A DNA stretch of 9,860 nucleotides from Nitrospirota bacterium (lineage in GTDB: Bacteria > Nitrospirota > Thermodesulfovibrionia > Thermodesulfovibrionales > JdFR-85): positions 526-10,385 of the forward strand of contig JAADHP010000143.1 of NCBI GenBank assembly GCA_013151785.1, read 5' to 3'. The stretch's first letter is position 1; each line of letters begins with the position of its first letter. Shown one piece after another: positions 5,159 to 9,860 of the stretch. The notes under the pieces are model-generated. The model had not been told where the DNA came from, did no database searches, and saw only the letters and a list, made by a program, of their open reading frames with translations. Both the position numbers and the translations under genes were made by a program.

Positions 5159-7600
5159 ATGAAGGTTACAGATCCCGTATGCGGGATGGAAATCGAGGAT
5201 TCTGATGCAAAGGCAGTGGAGACCTACAAGGAGAAACAATACTACTTTTGCTCCACAAATTGTAGAGACAAATTTCTCTCCTCTCCTGACTCTTATACTC
5301 ATCATCATCCCCCCTCTGAGAAGCATCATGAAGAAGATGAAGAGACTCTATTAGAAGAAGATGGTACTGAATACACCTGCCCCATGCACCCCGAGGTAAG
5401 GCAGAAAGGCCCCGGAGCATGCCCGAAGTGTGGCATGGCTCTTGAGCCGGTTATTCCCATACATAAAAAAACATCCGAATCCACTACCCTCTGGACATGC
5501 CCCATGCATCCCGAGATAGTGAAGGACTCGCCGGGTAATTGTCCTATCTGTGGCATGGCCCTTGAACAGAAGACAGTTACAGCAGAGGAAGAGGAAAACC
5601 CTGAACTCATAGACATGACCCGACGTTTCAAGGTGGCACTGGTGCTTTCCATACCTGTTGTTGTGGTTGCAATGGGCAGATATGTGCCCGGAGTATCCAC
5701 ACTACTTGAGATTGTGCCCTCGGGTATACTCAAGTGGCTTGAGATCATTCTGGCCACGCCGGTAGTGCTCTGGAGTGGCTGGCCCTTCTTTGTTCGCGGC
5801 TGGCAGTCTGTTGTAAACAGAAGTCCCAACATGTTTACCCTTATCGGGCTCGGCGTTGGAGTAGCGTATATATACAGCATTGTGGCAGCCTTATTCCCTG
5901 GTATATTTCCTGATTCCTTCCGTGATGCCCGGGGAGAGGTGGGGGTATATTTTGAGGCAGCAGCCGTAATCGTCACCCTTGTGCTCCTGGGCCAGGTGCT
6001 TGAGCTTAAGGCAAGGAGCCAGACAGGTGCTGCAATTAAGGCACTACTGGGTCTTGCCCCTAAGACAGCACGCCGCATAAAGGATGGTGAGGAGGAAGAC
6101 GTACCACTTGAAGATGTGAGGGTGGGAGACCTGCTCCGTGTGCGTCCAGGAGAGAAGATCCCTGTTGATGGTGTGGTAGTGGAGGGTGTGAGTTCAATAG
6201 ACGAGTCAATGGTTACAGGAGAGCCCATGCCAGTGGAGAAAAACCCTGGTGATAAGGTAATAGGTGCCACGGTAAACGGCACAGGAACTATTGTTATAAG
6301 GGCAGAGAAGGTGGGAGCAGAAACACTTCTCTCACAAATAGTTAAGATGGTTGCCGAGGCACAGCGAAGCCGTGCTCCCATACAGAAACTGGTTGATGTG
6401 GTGGCTGCCTACTTTGTTCAGATTGTGCTTGGTGTTGCAGTGCTTACATTTACCATCTGGGCCATATTCGGGCCTGACCCCAGGATGGCACACGCCCTTA
6501 TTAATGCCGTTGCTGTTCTGATAATAGCCTGTCCCTGTGCACTGGGGTTGGCCACGCCCATGTCAATTATGGTTGCCACCGGAAAGGGTGCCACTGCTGG
6601 GGTACTGTTTAAAAATGCAGAGGCCATTGAGGTAATGAAGAAGGTTGATACCCTTGTGGTTGACAAAACAGGCACTCTTACAGAAGGCAAACCAAAACTG
6701 GTTAGTGTTGTGCCAGCAGAAGGATTTGACGAACAAAGGGTGCTCGAACTTGCGGCAAGCCTTGAGCAGGGAAGTGAGCATCCCCTTGCTGCGGCAATCG
6801 TAAAAGGTGTAAAAGACAGGGGACTGGAACTCAAAAAGGTAGAGGAGTTTGAATCACTTACAGGAAAGGGTGTAAAGGGGACTGTGGAAGGCATCCAGGT
6901 TGCCCTGGGCAACATCAGGTTGCTTGAAGACATGGCAATTTCAGTCAACGGCTTGGATGAGAAGGCTGAACAGATGAGGTCAGAGGGACAGACTGTGATG
7001 TTTGTGGTGATAGACAATAAAGCAGCAGGGCTTCTTGGCGTGGCAGATCCGATAAAAGAGACAACTCCTCAGGCTATCAAGGAGCTTCATGAAGAGGGGA
7101 TTAGAATTGTGATGCTTACAGGTGACAACAGGACCACTGCAGAGGCTGTTGCCAGCAAACTGGAGATAGATGATGTTGTTGCCGGTGTACTGCCTGATGC
7201 AAAGGCAGATGAGGTAAAAAGACTTCAGGCTGAAGGGAAAATAGTTGCAATGGCTGGTGATGGTATAAACGATGCACCTGCACTTGCACAGGCACATGTG
7301 GGCATAGCAATGGGTACAGGCACAGATGTGGCAATGGAGAGTGCTGGCGTGACCCTTGTTAAGGGAGACCTCCGGGGCATAGTCAGGGCAAGACGTCTTA
7401 GCAGGGCAACCATGCGTAATATCAAACAGAACCTCTTCTGGGCATTCGTTTATAACTCCCTTGGCATTCCTGTGGCAGCAGGGGTTCTCTATCCCTTTTT
7501 CGGACTTCTTTTGAGCCCCATTTTTGCAGCAGCAGCCATGAGTTTCAGTTCGGTCTCTGTGATAGGAAATGCCCTCAGGCTCAAGAAGGTCAGGCTTTGA
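5159..7600 (+). CDS. copA: Cu(I)-exporting P1B-type ATPase with YHS and two CPMHP metal-binding domains
   Basis: Inner-membrane pump of 813 residues expected to export Cu(I) using ATP. The N-terminus lacks the usual CxxC HMA domains. It has a YHS-type domain (about 1-45; Cys8, Cys31, Cys35), a His/Glu-rich linker (about 47-63), and two 'heavy-metal-binding' modules (72-97 and 112-137), each with CPMHPE and CP.CGMALE. Eight membrane segments are readable at about 160-176, 190-208, 226-246, 262-281, 411-437, 446-470, 758-780 and 782-803. Catalytic marks: TGEP 353-356, CPC 458-460, DKTGT with the phosphorylated Asp502, SEHP 539-542, TGDN 654-657, GDGIND 700-705. YN (765-766) and M794..SS (797-798) in the last helices indicate P1B-1 copper selectivity. 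AAGGAG lies 5 bases before the ATG. The TGA stop falls inside the direct repeat flanking the downstream insertion. Confidence 0.95.
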   Translation: MKVTDPVCGMEIEDSDAKAVETYKEKQYYFCSTNCRDKFLSSPDSYTHHHPPSEKHHEEDEETLLEEDGTEYTCPMHPEVRQKGPGACPKCGMALEPVIPIHKKTSESTTLWTCPMHPEIVKDSPGNCPICGMALEQKTVTAEEEENPELIDMTRRFKVALVLSIPVVVVAMGRYVPGVSTLLEIVPSGILKWLEIILATPVVLWSGWPFFVRGWQSVVNRSPNMFTLIGLGVGVAYIYSIVAALFPGIFPDSFRDARGEVGVYFEAAAVIVTLVLLGQVLELKARSQTGAAIKALLGLAPKTARRIKDGEEEDVPLEDVRVGDLLRVRPGEKIPVDGVVVEGVSSIDESMVTGEPMPVEKNPGDKVIGATVNGTGTIVIRAEKVGAETLLSQIVKMVAEAQRSRAPIQKLVDVVAAYFVQIVLGVAVLTFTIWAIFGPDPRMAHALINAVAVLIIACPCALGLATPMSIMVATGKGATAGVLFKNAEAIEVMKKVDTLVVDKTGTLTEGKPKLVSVVPAEGFDEQRVLELAASLEQGSEHPLAAAIVKGVKDRGLELKKVEEFESLTGKGVKGTVEGIQVALGNIRLLEDMAISVNGLDEKAEQMRSEGQTVMFVVIDNKAAGLLGVADPIKETTPQAIKELHEEGIRIVMLTGDNRTTAEAVASKLEIDDVVAGVLPDAKADEVKRLQAEGKIVAMAGDGINDAPALAQAHVGIAMGTGTDVAMESAGVTLVKGDLRGIVRARRLSRATMRNIKQNLFWAFVYNSLGIPVAAGVLYPFFGLLLSPIFAAAAMSFSSVSVIGNALRLKKVRL

Positions 7601-7606
7601 AATTAA
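7595..7606. repeat. Left copy of 12-bp direct repeat (putative target-site duplication)
   Basis: CTTTGAAATTAA, identical to 8033-8044. It covers the TGA stop of the copper ATPase gene and immediately precedes the left terminal repeat of the MITE-like element. Confidence 0.7.
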
Positions 7607-7680
7607 CAGGAGTTCCCCCAAAAATGTATCATAGATAAAAAGAAGCTGTTGAAAGAAAAGAAAATAATTACAGTTTTTAA

Positions 7681-7830
7681 ACAGGCAGAGGTGGTTCATC
7701 ATCCCATTGATGCAATGAGATTTTTAATTATAAAAAAACACAGTTTTTCAGTCTTCAGGTGATAGAGGAGAATCCTGGTGTAAGTTACAATCGGTATTGC
7801 TACATGGTCTTCTTCACCACCTCTGCCTGT
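7681..7830. repeat. Inverted-repeat module 1 of the element (15-bp arms)
   Basis: ACAGGCAGAGGTGGT (7681-7695) is perfectly complementary to ACCACCTCTGCCTGT (7816-7830), enclosing 120 bases. Small hairpins inside include CATTG/CAATG around ATG (about 7705-7717) and CAAT/ATTG (about 7788-7799). The internal part is AT-rich with an A/T run at about 7721-7737. Confidence 0.75.
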
Positions 7831-7846
7831 GAAGGACTGTAGTAAG

Positions 7847-7981
7847 AGCAGTGCTGTGGTGGAGTCTGAAGGGTTTTGAATTTTGCATAAGATTTGCCTT
7901 GGATGGCAAATCGCAAAATTCCCTCGGAAGCGGACAGGGACGTCCGCTGAGAATGAGTGAAGACTCCACCATAGCACTGCT
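7847..7981. repeat. Inverted-repeat module 2 with two inner hairpins (21-bp arms)
   Basis: Arms 7847-7867 and 7961-7981 are complementary at 20 of 21 positions; the exception, G at 7856 opposite T at 7972, would be a G-U pair in plus-strand RNA. The enclosed 93 bases fold into two clear hairpins. In the first, GAATTTTGC and GATTTGCC pair with GGCAAATC and GCAAAATTC (about 7878-7922, 4-base bulge, 6-base loop). In the second, AGCGGAC pairs with GTCCGCT (about 7929-7948). The result is a three-way-junction shape unusually regular for neutral intergenic DNA. Confidence 0.8.
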
Positions 7982-8032
7982 ATGTAAGTTTGTCTATAGA
8001 GTTTTATCTGGTTTTAAATATTGGGGGAACTC

Positions 8033-8044
8033 CTTTGAAATTAA
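8033..8044. repeat. Right copy of 12-bp direct repeat (putative target-site duplication)
   Basis: CTTTGAAATTAA, identical to 7595-7606. It lies directly between the right terminal inverted repeat and the TTGACA of the GntR-gene promoter. Confidence 0.7.
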
Positions 8045-8047
8045 TTC

Positions 8048-8076
8048 TTGACAAAGAAAATCTTTTTTGATATAAT
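8048..8076 (+). promoter_or_regulatory. Consensus sigma70 promoter of the GntR-family gene
   Basis: TTGACA (8048-8053) and TATAAT (8071-8076) are both perfect hexamers with an ideal 17-base spacer. Transcription would start about 8083, inside the palindromic operator. Such a strong core promoter fits a gene kept low by a repressor. Confidence 0.85.
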
Positions 8077-8101
8077 TTGTCACAACATGTTATAACAAAT
8101 T
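8074..8101. promoter_or_regulatory. Operator-like palindrome at the GntR gene's transcription start
   Basis: Imperfect palindrome centred between 8087 and 8088 on CATG; 12 of 14 mirrored pairs match. It overlaps the last bases of the -10 box and the likely start site, the classic place for autorepression. Its right half, CATGTTATAACAAA (8086-8099), recurs with one change at 8973-8986 before the downstream split-barrel gene, implying a common binding protein, most simply the GntR product. Confidence 0.75.
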
Positions 8102-8115
8102 CAGGAGGGAGAAAA

Positions 8116-8910
8116 ATGATGGAGAAACAGGGGCAGGATATGGAGACAATGATAATAAACAAGAAATCGCCAGTAGCAGCCTACAAGCAACTCAAGGATA
8201 TAATCTATCGCAAGATCAAGGATGGTGAATTCAAGCCCCACGAGATGATGCCTTCGGAAGCCGAACTCTGTAAACAGTACAACATAAGCAGGACAACTGT
8301 CAGGTTGGCTCTCCGTAAATTGATTGATGATGGGCTGCTCTATACGATCAAAGGAAAGGGAACCTTTGTTGCCGAGCCAAAGATAGACCAGATAATGATC
8401 AAGATCCCGGATTTTTATGAGGATATGGCTGAGAGGGGGCTGAAACCGGATGTAAGGGTTCTGGACATCAAGATCATAGAGGCATCCCAGCTAATTTCCG
8501 AAAAACTAATGATTCCCCTTAATGAAAAGGTGTTCAGGATAAAACGTCTCTTTCTTGCTGACAACAAGCCATATATCCTTGAGAAGAAATTCATAGTCTG
8601 CAGGGACTGCAGGATACTGAGTTCATGTAGTGGAAATTTTAGTTACAACCTTGAGAATAATGAGGTCTTTGATGTTCTGGCAGGTAAATGCCATATCTGC
8701 AGAGAGTATGCTGATGTATCCATTGAGGCCACAACCATAAGACCCCACGAGTCCAGGTATCTTAATGTGCCTGTTGGGAGTGTGGCCTTTTATGTTGACA
8801 TGGTGGCATATAAAAAGGATGACACGCCCTGTGGCTGGATTGCCTCTGTAATGCGGGGTGATCTTTATAGATTCAGGACACGGGTATTCAATTATCCTTT
8901 AGCAAAATAA
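8116..8910 (+). CDS. GntR-family (HutC/UTRA-type) transcriptional regulator with a cysteine-rich effector domain
   Basis: Cytoplasmic regulator of 264 residues. An N-terminal winged helix-turn-helix (about 19-88) carries the GntR signature: YKQLKDIIYRKIKDGEF, MMPSEAEL, YNISRTTVRLALRKLIDDGLL, GKGTFV. The UTRA ligand-binding domain (about 95-260) shows VRVLDIKIIEAS, EKVFRIKRLFLADNKPYILE and a C-terminal YRFRTRVF. Unusually, it holds Cys162/165 (CRDC), Cys171, Cys192/195 (CHIC) and Cys239, suggesting a bound metal, cluster or thiol switch. The frame is open back to a TTG at 8077, but that lies inside the operator; ATG 8116 (or the adjacent 8119) has AGGAGGG about 6 bases upstream. The gene sits behind its own consensus promoter and operator and 105 bases before two split-barrel genes, its likely targets. 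The ligand is unknown. Confidence 0.88.
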   Translation: MMEKQGQDMETMIINKKSPVAAYKQLKDIIYRKIKDGEFKPHEMMPSEAELCKQYNISRTTVRLALRKLIDDGLLYTIKGKGTFVAEPKIDQIMIKIPDFYEDMAERGLKPDVRVLDIKIIEASQLISEKLMIPLNEKVFRIKRLFLADNKPYILEKKFIVCRDCRILSSCSGNFSYNLENNEVFDVLAGKCHICREYADVSIEATTIRPHESRYLNVPVGSVAFYVDMVAYKKDDTPCGWIASVMRGDLYRFRTRVFNYPLAK

Positions 8911-8930
8911 AAATAACTACTAAATAATTT

Positions 8931-8946
8931 TTTTGAAATTTCAAAA
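8931..8946. repeat. 16-bp perfect AT-rich palindrome TTTTGAAATTTCAAAA
   Basis: A perfect 16-base palindrome centred at 8938/8939, exactly 18 bases before the centre of the next palindromic site. It contains TTGAAA (8933-8938), which could be a -35 with TATGAT (8960-8965), but the 21-base spacer is too long for a good promoter. Confidence 0.45.
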
Positions 8947-8986
8947 TGTTATTACATGTTATGATGTTATTACATGTAATAACAAA
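8947..8986. promoter_or_regulatory. Tandem operator sites upstream of the split-barrel gene pair
   Basis: A perfect 20-base palindrome lies at 8965-8984 (half-site TGTTATTACA with its complement), centred on CATG. An imperfect copy whose left half is identical lies 18 bases upstream (8947-8964). Both share the core of the site over the GntR gene's start. They would cover any promoter driving 9016 onward, so binding should control these genes. The protein is not proven; the adjacent GntR product is the natural candidate. Confidence 0.75.
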
Positions 8987-9015
8987 CACTTATACATGAA
9001 AGGAGGTTTATACCA

Positions 9016-9495
9016 ATGAAGCTGCCAAAAGAAATCGTTGATGTGCTGAAGATCAAAGAACCTGATGACGTGATAGTATATCTTACCACAAGCAGCGTTG
9101 ATGGAAAATGCAATATTATGCCTTCGCTTTTCACTGATGTCTACGATGACGAATTTATCCTGATACCCGACCTTTTTGCTGTGAAAACAAAGATCAATCT
9201 CAATGAGAACAGAATCGGAGTTGTAACAATTGCCTACCCGGCTGAAGGAAAGAAATGGGCACTCAGGGGACCCTGTGGTCATATTGAATGGGGTGTGCCT
9301 GACAATTACAACTTCCAGGGAATAAGGGCTGGAGATGTCCTCAGGAAATGGGGCGACTGGGAGGAAAGGGAACCCTTTACATCGCTGCCAGAGGATATCA
9401 GACCAGCGGTGATAGCCCAGAGGGGTGTGATAGTGCTGAAGGTTGCTGAATGTTATACCTATGAACCTGAGGAGTCAGGGAAGAAAGTTGTTTAG
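9016..9495 (+). CDS. Flavin-split-barrel (PNPOx-like) family protein, copy 1
   Basis: Product of 159 residues resembling the pyridoxamine-5'-phosphate oxidase-like split-barrel superfamily, small cytoplasmic proteins that usually dimerise around FMN, F420 or heme. Visible pattern: VIVYLTTSSVDGKCNIMP (first strands, 'T...DG.PN..P'), EFILIPDLFAVKTKINLNEN ('D....KT..NL..N'), IGVVTIAYP, and WALRGP followed by a variable C-terminal half. True PNPOx catalytic function is unlikely given the short length; cofactor and substrate cannot be read from the sequence. AAAGGAGG (8999-9006) lies 9 bases before the ATG. It is the first gene after the tandem operators and is followed 42 bases later by a paralog of matching layout. 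There is no signal peptide or membrane segment. Confidence 0.75.
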   Translation: MKLPKEIVDVLKIKEPDDVIVYLTTSSVDGKCNIMPSLFTDVYDDEFILIPDLFAVKTKINLNENRIGVVTIAYPAEGKKWALRGPCGHIEWGVPDNYNFQGIRAGDVLRKWGDWEEREPFTSLPEDIRPAVIAQRGVIVLKVAECYTYEPEESGKKVV

Positions 9496-9537
9496 TGCCT
9501 ATTTTAATAAATTCGATATAAAAGGGAGGTGTAAAAA

Positions 9538-9860
9538 ATGAAGCTTACCGATGAGATGAAGGAAGCCCTGTCGATAATAGGTGGAGGAGGAGCAGTGGTT
9601 CATCTCACAACATGTAGTGCTGACGGAAAACCAAATACTGTTGCTGAGAGATTTGTAGGGGTCTTCAAAGATGAGTATATTGTAATAGCAGACATGTTTG
9701 CACAAAAGACAAGGGTGAATCTTTTTGAGAATCCCATTGGGGTTATCACCATTGCCCATCCTGTAAAGGGTCGTACATGGGCATTTCGTGGGCCCACCAC
9801 CATACTCCAGGAAGGACTTCCACCTGATTATGAATTTCATGGTGCTGTGGCAAGAGAGGT
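9538..9860 (+). CDS. Flavin-split-barrel (PNPOx-like) family protein, copy 2 (cut by window end)
   Basis: Partial gene: 107 complete codons are readable from ATG 9538 without a stop, and the frame runs off the window. GGGAGG (9524-9529) lies 8 bases before the ATG. It aligns without gaps to copy 1 from the first residue, about 45% identical by eye over 108 positions. Shared blocks are MKL at the start, LTT.S.DGK.N, DE.I.I.D.FA.KT, NL.EN.IGV.TIA.P, W..RGP and G.P..Y.F.G. The conserved strand-loop residues are kept while CxG-type details differ (GPTT against GPCG), suggesting duplication followed by divergence. It lies 42 bases after copy 1 in the same direction, so probably in one transcript. 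Being truncated here, its full length and C-terminus are unknown. Confidence 0.75.
   Translation, partial: MKLTDEMKEALSIIGGGGAVVHLTTCSADGKPNTVAERFVGVFKDEYIVIADMFAQKTRVNLFENPIGVITIAHPVKGRTWAFRGPTTILQEGLPPDYEFHGAVARE

Larger units (their letters stand above)
7607..8033. mobile_element. MITE-like non-autonomous element, about 430 bp
   Basis: The ends are inverted repeats: GGAGTTCCCCCAA at 7609-7621 is exactly complementary to 8021-8033, and the match extends one pair outward (7608/8034). Similarity continues inward more loosely (GATAAAA on the left, TTTTATC on the right). The outer edges abut the 12-bp direct repeats at 7595-7606 and 8033-8044, overlapping by a base or two, so the exact boundaries are uncertain. 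Inside are two further inverted-repeat modules (7681-7830 and 7847-7981) and no transposase. Inverted termini, flanking duplication, small size and internal palindromes are the anatomy of a MITE. A duplication of about 11-12 bp would suit, for example, an IS4-type transposase in trans, but that is inference. Confidence 0.7.

Noticed and set aside
5326..6381. 351-codon open frame on the minus strand inside the copper ATPase gene
   Set aside because: Low-complexity Ser/Thr/Pro composition and exact antisense overlap with a clearly conserved P-type ATPase; a shadow frame.
6980..7702. 240-codon minus-strand frame at the end of the ATPase gene
   Set aside because: It lies antisense to the GDGIND and last-helix region of the ATPase and shows no family motif.
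7607..8033. Known large structured RNA or riboswitch for the GntR gene
   Set aside because: The segment ends before the consensus TTGACA promoter of that gene, so it would not be in its leader, and the flanking duplication points to an insertion; I recognise no named riboswitch motif.
7699..8051. Opposed short reading frames both beginning MLWWSL (minus-strand 7977-7699; plus-strand 7851-8051)
   Set aside because: They start within the two arms of the same inverted repeat, which forces the matching N-termini. They have no ribosome-binding site and no recognisable domain, so they are by-products of the palindrome.
8077..8115. Upstream TTG start for the GntR gene
   Set aside because: It lies at or before the predicted transcription start and within the operator; ATG 8116 follows AGGAGGG.

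Overview
The window looks like a bacterial chromosome segment of moderate-to-low GC with well-formed Shine-Dalgarno sites (AGGAGG type) and sigma70-like promoters. Gene content (DUF362, DUF72, an SPFH/zinc-ribbon pair, a Cu(I) P-type ATPase fed by YHS and CPMHP-type metal-binding domains, and tandem flavin-split-barrel proteins) is what one sees in environmental anaerobes such as Nitrospirota or Desulfobacterota. That taxonomic guess rests on family content only and is weak. No phage gene, transposase, CRISPR array, rRNA or tRNA was recognised.

Layout. Positions 1-259 are a non-coding leader with a TATAAT-like box and a small REP-like hairpin. A DUF72 gene (260-973, +) converges on a DUF362 gene (991-1860, -). 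The 1861-2398 gap is repeat-rich: 8-bp tandem repeats, a 7-bp-period tract, a GTCATGCTGAA-type palindromic repeat, and what appears to be one end of a small mobile element. Then comes an overlapping two-gene unit: an SPFH-domain protein with three C-terminal zinc ribbons (2399-3517), and a protein with two zinc-ribbon modules and five copies of a short 'VP-aromatic' motif (3501-4772). The 386-bp gap that follows carries a 17-bp-arm inverted repeat. A copper-exporting ATPase (5159-7600) follows.

The most striking non-coding structure lies between the ATPase and the next gene. It is a roughly 430-bp element with 13-14 bp terminal inverted repeats (GGAGTTCCCCCAA), flanked by a 12-bp direct repeat CTTTGAAATTAA, and holding two further long-armed hairpins. 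It has the anatomy of a non-autonomous (MITE-like) insertion. If the direct repeat is a target-site duplication, insertion occurred exactly over the ATPase stop codon, and before it the ATPase and the next gene's promoter were almost contiguous. Diverged pieces of the same family are visible near 2186-2254 and 5020-5040.

The last part reads as one regulatory unit: a GntR/HutC-type regulator (8116-8910) with an unusual cysteine cluster in its effector domain, then two tandem paralogous flavin-split-barrel (PNPOx-like) proteins (9016-9495 and 9538 to the window end). A shared operator-like palindrome (core CATGTWATAACAAA) sits just after the regulator's consensus promoter and in front of the first split-barrel gene. 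This suggests autoregulation plus control of the paralog pair by one regulator that may sense a metal, redox state or thiol-reactive ligand.
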